29,150 nt of DNA, taken from NCBI GenBank assembly GCA_905215725.1, contig CAJMRD010000016.1:1-29150 (forward strand), written 5' to 3'. The notes under the pieces were generated by a model that was not told the DNA's origin, did no database searches, and saw only the letters and a list, made by a program, of their open reading frames with translations. Numbering within the stretch: the first letter of the stretch is position 1; each line of letters begins with the position of its first letter. Origin of the DNA: an uncultured bacterium (GTDB lineage Bacteria > Actinomycetota > Coriobacteriia > Coriobacteriales > Coriobacteriaceae). A program made the translations under genes and the position numbers. Shown here one piece after another: positions 17,441 through 23,668 of this stretch.

Positions 17441-17585
17441 CCAAAGTCAGCAAATTTATCCAAAGTAAACCAAAGGGTACCCAAAGCCCCATCCACCCAA
17501 ACGTTTAAGGCGGTCCCAAAGTTTCCAATTGGGCCCCAAGGTCCTGTCAACAAAGGCCCCATCGCTTTCAAAGTATCAGCCAAAG
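17441..17585. repeat. CTTTGG-rich tract upstream of the nitroreductase
   Basis: Read on the minus strand, CTTTGG or a one-base variant recurs about ten times in 145 nt. Plus-strand CCAAAG starts at 17441, 17461, 17471, 17482, 17516 and 17580, with variants near 17497, 17535, 17550 and 17568. Intervals are irregular (10-20 nt). It covers the promoter and leader of the nitroreductase. It could be a cluster of regulator sites or a degenerate repeat. An 80-codon frame across it looks non-coding. Confidence 0.6.
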
Positions 17586-17605
17586 TTCCCAATGGTGGTA
17601 CGTAA

Positions 17606-17689
17606 GGCGAAGGGCCGGCCACGGTTTACTTTCGAACGACTCTGCAAAGCAGCCGGAGTGAGAAAGCAAACCGTGGCCGGCCCTTCGCC
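17606..17689. repeat. perfect 22-bp inverted repeat with extended imperfect stem
   Basis: Bases 17606-17627 are exactly complementary to 17668-17689. After one mismatch the stem continues with CTTTC (17629-17633)/GAAAG (17662-17666). Further out, GGTACGT (17597-17603) is matched by ACGTACC on the right with unequal spacing. The inner 28 nt hold a small ACTC/GAGT hairpin. No U-tract follows on either strand and no gene is inside. It lies just after the stop of the DUF47 gene (minus strand). A miniature mobile element or a stable RNA or DNA hairpin is possible. Confidence 0.8.
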
Positions 17690-17709
17690 GCCGGGACACG
17701 TACCCCCAA

Positions 17710-18333
17710 TTAACTGTTCTTCATGACAATCGAATCCACAACATCGGCCACATTCTCGCAGCAGTCGGCGCAGTACTCCAGGAAGGCGTACACGTCACGC
17801 CAAGCGATGACCTCGAGCGGGTCCTTGCCGTTAACGTGCAGGTTACGCATGGCGTTGATATAGAGCTCGTCGGCCTCGGACTCGATGGTGTTGATCTGGA
17901 TGACGAGCTCGCGCAGCGTTTTGGACTTGCGGTAGTTAGGCAGCTCGACCATCAGGTCTTTCATGGCGCGGCAGGCGTCGGTCACCTTGTGGGCGATCAC
18001 GATGGCATCGGGATGGATGCTCTGGATGTTGGTGAAGTAGACGCGCTGCACGACGCCCTCGATGCGGTCGAGCACGGTGTCGAGCGCGCAGCTCATCAGA
18101 TCCAGATCCTCGCGCTCGAGCGGGGTGATAAAGGCGGTGAGCAGGGCGTCTTCGAGCTCGTGGTGCTTCTTGTCTGCCGCATGCTCAATCGCATGCATCT
18201 TATTGAGCATGTCGTGAATCTGCGCGGGGTCAAAGTTCTCAAAAATCTTGGTGAGCAGCTCGGCTGCCTGAACGGCGAGGTCAGCGCAAGCGACGTAGTT
18301 GTCAAAGTAGAACGAATCGGGTTTCTTTGCCAT
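17710..18333 (-). CDS. DUF47 (PhoU-like) PiT accessory protein
   Basis: All-helical cytoplasmic protein of the DUF47/TIGR00153 family, distantly related to PhoU and usually encoded next to PiT permeases, whose activity it is thought to modulate. It has 207 residues, the family length. Typical segments are FYFDNYVACADLAVQAAELL at the start, HAIEHAADKKHHELEDALLTAF, the FITPLEREDL motif that follows, and ALDTVLDRIEGV. ATG 18333 has AAAGGA with 7 nt spacing on the minus strand. It lies 67 nt after the PiT gene on the same strand, so the pair probably forms one operon. Confidence 0.92.
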   Translation of the reverse strand: MAKKPDSFYFDNYVACADLAVQAAELLTKIFENFDPAQIHDMLNKMHAIEHAADKKHHELEDALLTAFITPLEREDLDLMSCALDTVLDRIEGVVQRVYFTNIQSIHPDAIVIAHKVTDACRAMKDLMVELPNYRKSKTLRELVIQINTIESEADELYINAMRNLHVNGKDPLEVIAWRDVYAFLEYCADCCENVADVVDSIVMKNS

Positions 18334-18400
18334 GGGTGGGTCCTTTCGAGGCGAAGACGGGTGGGCGAAGCATTGCAGTCCGGATGGACGCTCGGTTTGA

Positions 18401-19450
18401 CTAGATGAACATCATGAACAGCTTGGCCATGACAAAGCTGATGAGTCCGCAGGCGGGGAAGGTGAAGAACCAGGTGAACATCATGTCCTTAACGACGCCG
18501 AAGTTGATGGCCGAGAGGCGCTTGACGGCACCGACGCCCATGATGGCGCAGGTCTTGATGTGTGTGGAGGACACGGGGATGCCGGTAAGGGTGGCAAGCA
18601 GCAGGTTCGCGGCGCCCGCGAGGTCGGCGGAGAAGCCCTGATACTTCTCGAGCTTAACCATGCTCTGGCCGACGGACTTTATGATGCGCTCGCCGCCGAC
18701 GCTGGTGCCGATACCCATGGTGGCCGAGCACAGCAGCATAATCCAGATGGGGATGCCGGCATCGCCGACGCTGGTCTGGCCGTTTGCGAAGGCCACGCCT
18801 AAAAAGAGCACGCCGATGAACTTCTGTCCATCCTGCGCGCCGTGCATAAAGCTCATGGCCGCAGCGCTCGCGATCTGAGCGTATTTAAAGAAGACATTGG
18901 CACGTCGCCTGTTGGCGGCGGCGAAAAGAATCGAGACGAGTTTGCACAGGACCCAGCCCATGACAAAGCCCAGGCCGATGGAGAGCGCCAGGCCGTAGAT
19001 GACCTTCATCCACTCGTGGACGTTGACGCTGCTCGCGCCGCCGAGGGCGATAGCGGCACCGGTCAGGCCGGCGATAAGGCTGTGGCTTTGCGAAGTGGGG
19101 ATGCCAAAACGCGATGCTGTGGCGCCGTAGACGACGATGGAGAACAGCGCTGCGCAGAGGCACGCGAGCGCCATGGTGCTGTTTCCGCCAAAGTCGACGA
19201 TATGTGAGATGGTGTTGGCGACGCTCGCATTAAAGTGCGTCATGATGAGCACGCCGAGGAAGTTGAATGCGGCGCTCATGAGAATGGCGGCGCGGGCGGG
19301 CATGCAACGCGTAGTGACGCAGGTCGCGATGGCGTTGGGCGCGTCGGTCCATCCATTGACGAAGATGGCGCCGAGCGCGAGGATCACGGTGACGGCAAGG
19401 ACTGGGTTCGACACAATTTGGCCGAGGAAGGTTGAGAACGTTACGTCCAT
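18401..19450 (-). CDS. pit: PiT family inorganic phosphate permease
   Basis: Low-affinity phosphate (metal-phosphate) symporter of the membrane. It has 349 residues and about ten hydrophobic segments. The family signature appears as NGWTDAPNAIATCVTTR (from residue 32), and its second copy is the internal repeat AGAANLLLATLTGIPVSSTH. SRFGIPTSQSHSLIAGL is also characteristic. ATG 19450 has only a weak GAGAAAG site; an in-frame stop lies 27 nt upstream, so no longer start exists. It leads the PiT-DUF47 operon and complements the high-affinity Pst system encoded 5 kb away. Confidence 0.93.
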   Translation of the reverse strand: MDVTFSTFLGQIVSNPVLAVTVILALGAIFVNGWTDAPNAIATCVTTRCMPARAAILMSAAFNFLGVLIMTHFNASVANTISHIVDFGGNSTMALACLCAALFSIVVYGATASRFGIPTSQSHSLIAGLTGAAIALGGASSVNVHEWMKVIYGLALSIGLGFVMGWVLCKLVSILFAAANRRRANVFFKYAQIASAAAMSFMHGAQDGQKFIGVLFLGVAFANGQTSVGDAGIPIWIMLLCSATMGIGTSVGGERIIKSVGQSMVKLEKYQGFSADLAGAANLLLATLTGIPVSSTHIKTCAIMGVGAVKRLSAINFGVVKDMMFTWFFTFPACGLISFVMAKLFMMFI

Positions 19451-19545
19451 ATATGGGCTTTCTCGAAGTTTGCAGGCACGTTACAAAAACATGATAAATC
19501 GTATCACCTCCTGTGGGTTTCTTAACGGAGTTCTGACGTGAGAAG
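19451..19545 (-). promoter_or_regulatory. PiT leader with candidate promoter and unused Shine-Dalgarno
   Basis: On the minus strand TTAAGA, 16 nt, TACGAT forms a possible promoter. Between them sits AGGAGGTGAT (plus 19503-19512), a full Shine-Dalgarno match, followed 10 nt later by ATG-TTT-TTG-TAA (plus 19481-19492), a three-codon frame. TTAACG (19522-19527) and CTGACG (19533-19538) are 11 nt apart, weakly like a PHO-box pair. The remainder up to 19663 holds nothing recognisable. Confidence 0.3.
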
Positions 19546-19663
19546 TGGATTTTTTGGCACTAAAATTGAATATTAGTCCTGTTGACCGCGGGTGTTCTTT
19601 TTGCTAACACACCATGAGGACACGTGCGCGCGCCCCAACACCCCAAAACCACAGCCTGTTCGC

Positions 19664-19693
19664 TTTACAACATGCAAACATGCGTTCGATAAT
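19664..19693 (+). promoter_or_regulatory. promoter for the 19701 gene, possibly leaderless
   Basis: TTTACA (19664-19669), an 18-nt spacer and GATAAT (19688-19693) make a good sigma-70-type promoter. The expected transcription start, about 7 nt after the -10, falls on or next to ATG 19701, so the mRNA may lack a leader. Confidence 0.5.
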
Positions 19694-19700
19694 AGGAGGC

Positions 19701-20039
19701 ATGGAATATCGACAGACAGATGGCAAAACTCGGCGCGTGCACAAGCAGTATGTGGACGTCGTGGCTCGCATCCTCGCGGGCGGACAGGTCGTGCCGGTCA
19801 CCGTCTGCTGGGTCGACGGTCGTTGCTTTACGATTGACGAGATTGTCTCGACCACTGGGTTTGGCCTGACGGTTCACGGCATTCGTACGGCAACCTATAA
19901 GGTGCGTTTTGGCGGGCACGCGACCGAGTTGTATCTGGAGGACCAGACGCGCGAGCGGGCGGACGGCTCGCAGGCACACGTGATGCGTTGGTGGGTGTGG
20001 GCGTTCGACCGAACACTCGAGAGCGAGCGCCGCAGGTAA
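19701..20039 (+). CDS. conserved-looking small protein of unknown function
   Basis: It has 112 residues; I do not recognise it with certainty. It is mostly beta-type, with VDVVARILAGGQVVPVTVCWVDG and then FTIDEIV...YKVRFGGHATELYLED, and it ends WWVWAFDRTLESERRR. The pattern of a short domain ending in an aromatic-rich strand recalls DUF6504-type proteins, but this is only resemblance. No signal peptide or membrane segment is seen. AGGAGG lies only 1 nt before ATG 19701, too close for normal use, while a promoter -10 ends 7 nt upstream, so leaderless translation is possible. ATG 19680 in frame has no ribosome site. The gene stands alone between PiT (divergent) and the BI-1 protein. Confidence 0.7.
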   Translation: MEYRQTDGKTRRVHKQYVDVVARILAGGQVVPVTVCWVDGRCFTIDEIVSTTGFGLTVHGIRTATYKVRFGGHATELYLEDQTRERADGSQAHVMRWWVWAFDRTLESERRR

Positions 20040-20119
20040 GAACGCGTGGCGTTCGGGTACAATGGCAGGAAACTTGTCAGCTACGGCGCCGTCGCGGTGC
20101 TTTTTGAAAGGACGAAATT

Positions 20120-20815
20120 ATGAACGATATCCAGGGCTATCAGAATGGCCCCATCGAGACCGGCGCAAGCCGTGCCAAGGAGATGTCGCCGCGCGCGTAC
20201 AACCTTGTCATGTCTGCTCTGATCTTTTTGGGCTTTTGCGCCATGGGCGCCGGTGTTTACTTTACGAGCACCATGTCGTTTGCGCGCATGATGATGAGCG
20301 GCGCCGCTTTGCCGCTGGTCTTTGGCTCATTTATTTTGACCATCGTCGGCATGGTCATGATGTCGGCTGCTGCCAGCAAACAGTCCGTGGGCCTGTCACT
20401 CGTGGGCTACGTGGTCTTTGCGAGCACCTTTGGCCTGACGGCGTCGTTTGGTCTTGCCAACTACGACCTGCCTACCATTAACACCGCCTTTATCGCCACG
20501 GCCGCCATCACCTTTGTCTTTGGTGCGCTGGGCGTGACCTTCCCCAAGTTCTTCCAGCGTGTGTATGGCATTGGTTTTGGCATCCTGCTTGCCACGATTC
20601 TGGTCGAGATCGTGCTGATGTTCATGGGCGTTTCGCAGTCCATCACCGACCTGATCGTGATCGTGGTGTTCGCCGGCTTCATCGGCTACGACACCTATGT
20701 GGCAACGACGGTGCCGCCCACGCTGCCCAACGCCGTGCTCATGGCATCCAACCTGTTCGTGGACATTATCAACGTGTTCCTGCGCATTCTGAACATCCTC
20801 GGCCGTCGCGATTAA
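20120..20815 (+). CDS. Bax inhibitor-1/YccA family membrane protein
   Basis: Seven-helix integral membrane protein of the BI-1 (LFG/TMBIM) superfamily; bacterial members act as pH-sensitive calcium leaks or interact with FtsH, and no precise role is claimed here. It has 231 residues. The cytosolic N-terminus (about 30 residues) is followed by closely spaced hydrophobic segments. The C-terminal GFIGYDTY and DIINVFLRILNILGRRD segments match the family motif at the last helix and its basic tail. ATG 20120 has AAAGGA with 8 nt spacing. TACAAT at 20058-20063 may be the -10 of its promoter. A strong terminator follows, so it is probably monocistronic. Confidence 0.88.
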   Translation: MNDIQGYQNGPIETGASRAKEMSPRAYNLVMSALIFLGFCAMGAGVYFTSTMSFARMMMSGAALPLVFGSFILTIVGMVMMSAAASKQSVGLSLVGYVVFASTFGLTASFGLANYDLPTINTAFIATAAITFVFGALGVTFPKFFQRVYGIGFGILLATILVEIVLMFMGVSQSITDLIVIVVFAGFIGYDTYVATTVPPTLPNAVLMASNLFVDIINVFLRILNILGRRD

Positions 20816-20864
20816 AGCGCGGCATTGCGATGCTTCCTGCCGGACACGGTAAAACGATGCGAAA

Positions 20865-20890
20865 GGCGGTCCTTCGGGGCCGTCTTTTTT
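20865..20890 (+). terminator. intrinsic terminator with UUCG tetraloop
   Basis: GGCGGTCC (20865-20872) pairs with GGGCCGTC (20877-20884), allowing two G-T pairs, around a C(TTCG)G tetraloop. TTTTTT follows (20885-20890). It ends the BI-1 gene. Confidence 0.9.
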
Positions 20891-20955
20891 GTGCGCGGCG
20901 GGGTATCATGGATGGGAAAAGCCGATAGCGGCAGCGACAGGAAAGGTGGCCACGT

Positions 20956-22089
20956 ATGGCAGACGTCGACAACAGGAACCGTAACCGCAGGTCCAACCGA
21001 GCGGGTCAGCCCAATCCCAAGCGCGAGGCCCGTGCCAAGGCCGCCGAGCGTCACGTGGCAACTGTGTCCGAAGCGTGCGCCAAGGATATCGAGCGTTCGC
21101 TTGCCGGTGTTCGCGAGTTTGACGGTATGCCTGCCGGCTTTGTCGCGGCGATGAAGGCCAAGGTTCAGAGTGCTGTGGCCCCCGAAGAGCAGGTCGCCGA
21201 GGACGTCGAGAACGCGGAGACTGCCGAGGTCGAGGCAGCGCCCGAGACCGAGGCGGCGCCCGAGCCCGTCGAGGAGCCTGCCGAGGAAATCGCCGAAGCT
21301 GAGTCCGCGCCTGCTGAGGAGCCCGCTCCGGTCCTGCCCGAGGTCACTGTGCTCGATGCCTCCGCCACGCAGGCCATCCTGGACAACGGTCGTGGCTATG
21401 CGCAATTCTGCGACATGGCCGTGCTCGCCTTTGCCTCGTTCACCAACCCGGGCGGTGGATATATTCAGGGTTATCTGGGCCAGGAGGCCACGCTGTGCGC
21501 CGATTCGTATCTGTACAACGTTCTCGATAGGCAGCGTAAGTGGTACGGCGAGAACCGTCGCCGCAACATCAACTGCGAGCTCTATCGTAACCGTGCCCTA
21601 GTGGTGCCTGCGGTGCGCTTCGACCGCAACCACGTGCATGCATACGCCGACGTGATCGTGGCCGCCGCGCCCAACGTTAAGCGCGCCCGCCAGGAGTATC
21701 GCGTGAGCGACGATGCTCTGCTGGATGCCCTGCGCGACCGCATTCGCTTTGTGCTCGCCATCTGCGACGAGTTGGGTCGCGAGAAGCTCGTGCTGGGCGC
21801 ATGGGGCTGCGACAACAACGGCTTTGATGCCGAGGCCGTGGCCGAGCTCTTCCGCAAGGAGCTCGCATCGGGCGACTTCAAGGTCAAGCAGGTCTTCTTT
21901 GCCGTGCCCTCTACGCGCTGGGACGAGGACTTCGCCAAATTCGAGCACGTGCTGGCAAACTTCCCCGAGCGAAACGAGGAGTCCTATGCTCAGGTTGCCG
22001 CCCGCGCCGCAGCCGCCCGTGCCGCCGAGCAGGCTCAGGCCGCTGCCGAGGATGACGAGGATGACGACGACTGGCGCAAGTACCTGTAA
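20956..22089 (+). CDS. TIGR02452 family PARG-like macrodomain protein with altered motif
   Basis: It has 377 residues. The C-terminal two thirds (about 127-345) resemble the TIGR02452/DUF2263 family, related to bacterial poly(ADP-ribose) glycohydrolases. LAFASFTNPGGGYIQGYLG leads into QEATLCADSYLY, corresponding to the GGG-X6-8-QEE signature, with GGG at 166-168 and Gln176-Glu177. The second glutamate, the catalytic acid in studied PARGs, is Ala178 here. VLGAWGCDNNGFD matches the family's later GAWGCGVF-like segment. The first 126 residues are an unusual extension: basic and Asn/Arg-rich, then Glu/Ala/Pro-rich acidic from about 75. The C-terminus is Ala-rich and ends in an acidic run. ATG 20956 has GAAAGG about 9 nt upstream. 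A terminator follows, so it is a single gene. Confidence 0.85.
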   Translation: MADVDNRNRNRRSNRAGQPNPKREARAKAAERHVATVSEACAKDIERSLAGVREFDGMPAGFVAAMKAKVQSAVAPEEQVAEDVENAETAEVEAAPETEAAPEPVEEPAEEIAEAESAPAEEPAPVLPEVTVLDASATQAILDNGRGYAQFCDMAVLAFASFTNPGGGYIQGYLGQEATLCADSYLYNVLDRQRKWYGENRRRNINCELYRNRALVVPAVRFDRNHVHAYADVIVAAAPNVKRARQEYRVSDDALLDALRDRIRFVLAICDELGREKLVLGAWGCDNNGFDAEAVAELFRKELASGDFKVKQVFFAVPSTRWDEDFAKFEHVLANFPERNEESYAQVAARAAAARAAEQAQAAAEDDEDDDDWRKYL

Positions 22090-22114
22090 ACGGTGCGCGT
22101 GATGCGATATACCG

Positions 22115-22145
22115 AGCCGACGGGGGCTGCTCCCGTCGGCTTTTT
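22115..22145 (+). terminator. intrinsic terminator of the PARG-like gene
   Basis: AGCCGACGGG (22115-22124) is perfectly complementary to CCCGTCGGCT (22132-22141) with a 7-nt loop and a following TTTTTATT. The IS200-type element begins within a few bases of the T-tract. Confidence 0.92.
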
Positions 22146-22193
22146 ATTACGGGCTTTAGCCTGTGCGGGGCGCGCAGCGCGCCGCATCAGAAA

Positions 22194-22212
22194 CCACCCG
22201 CTATGCGGGTGG
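22194..22212 (+). repeat. left-end subterminal hairpin of the IS
   Basis: CCACCCGC (22194-22201), TAT loop, GCGGGTGG (22205-22212): a perfect 8-bp stem of the type TnpA binds as single-stranded DNA. A second hairpin, CGGCTTT/AAAGCCG (22220-22235), follows in the leader. Confidence 0.75.
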
Positions 22213-22303
22213 GGCCAAACGGCTTTACAAAGCCGCCCCCTCGCCGGACACTTGCGATTGTTCAGGCCGCAAGGAATCCGAGTCGAGAGGGCGGTGGTGG
22301 CGT

Positions 22304-22774
22304 ATGGCCCAGAAGGCCTACAGCCTGTCGCACACGAAGTGGATGTGCAAGTACCACGTCGTGTTCACGCCGAAGTATAGGCGCAAAGTCATCTACAACC
22401 AAATAAGGTCCGACCTTGGGGAGATCTTCAGGAAGCTCTGCCAGTACAAGGGGATAGAGATCATCGAGGGGCACCTGATGCCCGACCACGTCCACATGCT
22501 GCTGGCGATACCGCCGAAGTACAGCGTATCGAGCGTGATGGGCTACCTGAAGGGGAAGAGCTCGCTGATGATATTCGACAAGCACGCGAACATGAAGTAC
22601 AAGTTCGGCAACAGGAAGTTCTGGGCCGAGGGCTACTACGTGTCCACCGTCGGCCTGAACGAGGCCACCATCGCGAAGTACATCCGGGAGCAGGAGAAGG
22701 CCGACATCGCGATCGACCGGCTGAGCGTCAAGGAGTACGAGGACCCCTTCGATAGGGGGCCGGGGCGTAAATAG
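22304..22774 (+). CDS. tnpA: IS200/IS605 family Y1 transposase TnpA
   Basis: HUH single-strand DNA transposase. It has 156 residues, a full-length family member. The HUH motif is DHVHMLL (His62, His64) and the catalytic tyrosine is Tyr126 in ATIAKYIREQE. The N-terminal HTKWMCKYHVVFTPKYRRKV and the FWAEGYYVSTVG segment are typical of IS200 proteins. Nothing is broken, so it should be active. ATG 22304 follows a purine-rich GAGAGGGCGG; longer in-frame starts run through the left-end hairpin and are rejected. The ribosome-site region (about 22285-22294) can pair with 22233-22242, which may hold translation low, as reported for Salmonella IS200. Confidence 0.93.
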   Translation: MAQKAYSLSHTKWMCKYHVVFTPKYRRKVIYNQIRSDLGEIFRKLCQYKGIEIIEGHLMPDHVHMLLAIPPKYSVSSVMGYLKGKSSLMIFDKHANMKYKFGNRKFWAEGYYVSTVGLNEATIAKYIREQEKADIAIDRLSVKEYEDPFDRGPGRK

Positions 22775-22840
22775 CGCCGGTTTGACCGGCCCGTCACGGG
22801 TCAATCTGCAGTGCGGCCCGAACCCCGTGAGGGCCGGCGC
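22774..22840 (+). other. structured non-coding segment after tnpA
   Basis: GCGCCGG (22774-22780) pairs with CCGGCGC (22834-22840), enclosing TTGACC/GGTCAA (22782-22787 with 22799-22804) and a GGCCC/GGGCC pair that competes with the outer stem. It lies between the transposase stop and the right-end hairpin and has no frame. It could be a regulatory RNA, an omega-RNA-like remnant or simply end structure. Confidence 0.4.
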
Positions 22841-22883
22841 CTTTAGACGCGTGCCGGAAATCCAAGGGTTATACCCTAAGAGC

Positions 22884-22908
22884 AAACCACCCCTTTTAGG
22901 GGTGGTTT
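22884..22908 (+). repeat. right-end hairpin of the IS, also terminator-like
   Basis: AAACCACCCCT (22884-22894) and AGGGGTGGTTT (22898-22908) form a perfect 11-bp stem with a TTT loop and a T-rich 3' side. A smaller AGGGT/ACCCT hairpin sits at 22865-22877. It ends 9 nt before the ribosome site of the next gene. Confidence 0.75.
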
Positions 22909-22929
22909 TGATTGAGTGGGGAGCTTACG

Positions 22930-23589
22930 ATGAAAAACGTTCTATGCTTTGGTGACAGCAACACCTATGGTTACGATCCGGCGGGCATGCGCGACGGCAC
23001 CGCGGTGCGCTATGCGCAGGATGTGCGCTGGTGTGGCGTGGTCCAACGTGACTTAGGCGAGGGCTGGCATGTAATTGAAGAAGGCCTCAACGGCCGCACG
23101 ACGGTACGCGACGACATGTGCCATCTGGACACTAACCTCAACGGCATTCGCGCGCTTCCGATGCTGCTCGAGGCTCATAAGCCGCTGGACGTCATTGTGA
23201 TCATGCTGGGCACCAACGACTGTAAGACGGTCTTTAACGTGACAGCTTCCGATATCGCCCGTGGCGCCATGGCGCTGATTCGCGCCGTCCGCGCGTTTCC
23301 GTGGACCGACGCTGCGCCTTGCCCGCGCATCCTGCTGATGGCTCCTATCAAGATCAAGCCGCAGATCGCCGATGTATATATGACCGATTTTGACGAGCGT
23401 TCCGTCGAGGCATCTGAACATTTTGGCGAGTACTATGCGCACGTGGCCGAGCAGTTTGGCTGCGACTTTTTGAATGCCGCCGAGTTTGCCGAGCCGGGCG
23501 ATATCGACTATCTGCATATGATGCCCGAAAGCCACGAGAGCTTGGGACATGCCGTGGCAGCCAAGCTCCAAGAGATGCTCGGTGAGTAG
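22930..23589 (+). CDS. SGNH/GDSL-family hydrolase (arylesterase-like)
   Basis: Likely cytoplasmic esterase or lipase-type enzyme; substrate not predictable. It has 219 residues and no signal peptide. Block I is CFGDSNTYGYDP with nucleophile Ser10. Block II Gly lies in GLNGRTT (about 53-59), block III is MLGTNDC (Asn96), and block V has Asp193 and His196 in DYLHMMPESH. All four SGNH positions are therefore present. ATG 22930 has GGGGAG with 6 nt spacing; TTG 22912 is not favoured. The IS right end lies only 21 nt upstream, so its original promoter has probably been separated from it. A strong terminator follows. Confidence 0.9.
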   Translation: MKNVLCFGDSNTYGYDPAGMRDGTAVRYAQDVRWCGVVQRDLGEGWHVIEEGLNGRTTVRDDMCHLDTNLNGIRALPMLLEAHKPLDVIVIMLGTNDCKTVFNVTASDIARGAMALIRAVRAFPWTDAAPCPRILLMAPIKIKPQIADVYMTDFDERSVEASEHFGEYYAHVAEQFGCDFLNAAEFAEPGDIDYLHMMPESHESLGHAVAAKLQEMLGE

Positions 23590-23601
23590 CGCGACCCCAA
23601 G

Positions 23602-23638
23602 CCACCGCAAAGGGGACAGGCACCTTTGCGGTGGTTTT
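23602..23638 (+). terminator. intrinsic terminator after the SGNH gene
   Basis: CCACCGCAAAGG (23602-23613) and CCTTTGCGGTGG (23623-23634) form a perfect 12-bp stem around GGACAGGCA, followed by TTTT. The arm contains TTGCGGTGG, a 9-mer also present in the hairpins at 27498 and 28438, though placed in the opposite direction along the stem. Confidence 0.88.
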
Positions 23639-23668
23639 GCCCGGGTAAACGAACGGATTGGCTGCCAT

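Larger units (their letters stand above)
22151..22911 (+). mobile_element. IS200/IS605-family element, tnpA only
   Basis: The element consists of a left end with subterminal hairpin (22194-22212), a single intact Y1 transposase gene and a right end with hairpin (22884-22908). Both hairpins start AAACCACCC. There are no terminal inverted repeats or target duplication, as expected for this family. Its boundaries are approximate: TTAC (22147-22150), the target of the ISHp608 relative, directly precedes a GC-rich stretch and may mark the left tip. No tnpB or remnant was seen. Its codon choice (AGG, ATA) differs from the neighbours. Confidence 0.75.

Noticed and set aside
17380..17622. 80-codon minus-strand frame through the CTTTGG tract
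   Set aside because: Its Gly/Leu/Phe pattern follows the nucleotide repeat; no ribosome site, and it overlaps the real nitroreductase start.
17441..17689. CRISPR-like array
   Set aside because: The repeated unit is only six bases with irregular spacing, and no cas genes are present.
19503..19512. Match to the 16S rRNA 3' end (ATCACCTCCT on plus)
   Set aside because: Ten bases only, with no further rRNA similarity; better read as a minus-strand Shine-Dalgarno.
22151..22911. Remnant of tnpB in the IS element
   Set aside because: No frame with RuvC or zinc-finger motifs was seen; the element is tnpA-only.
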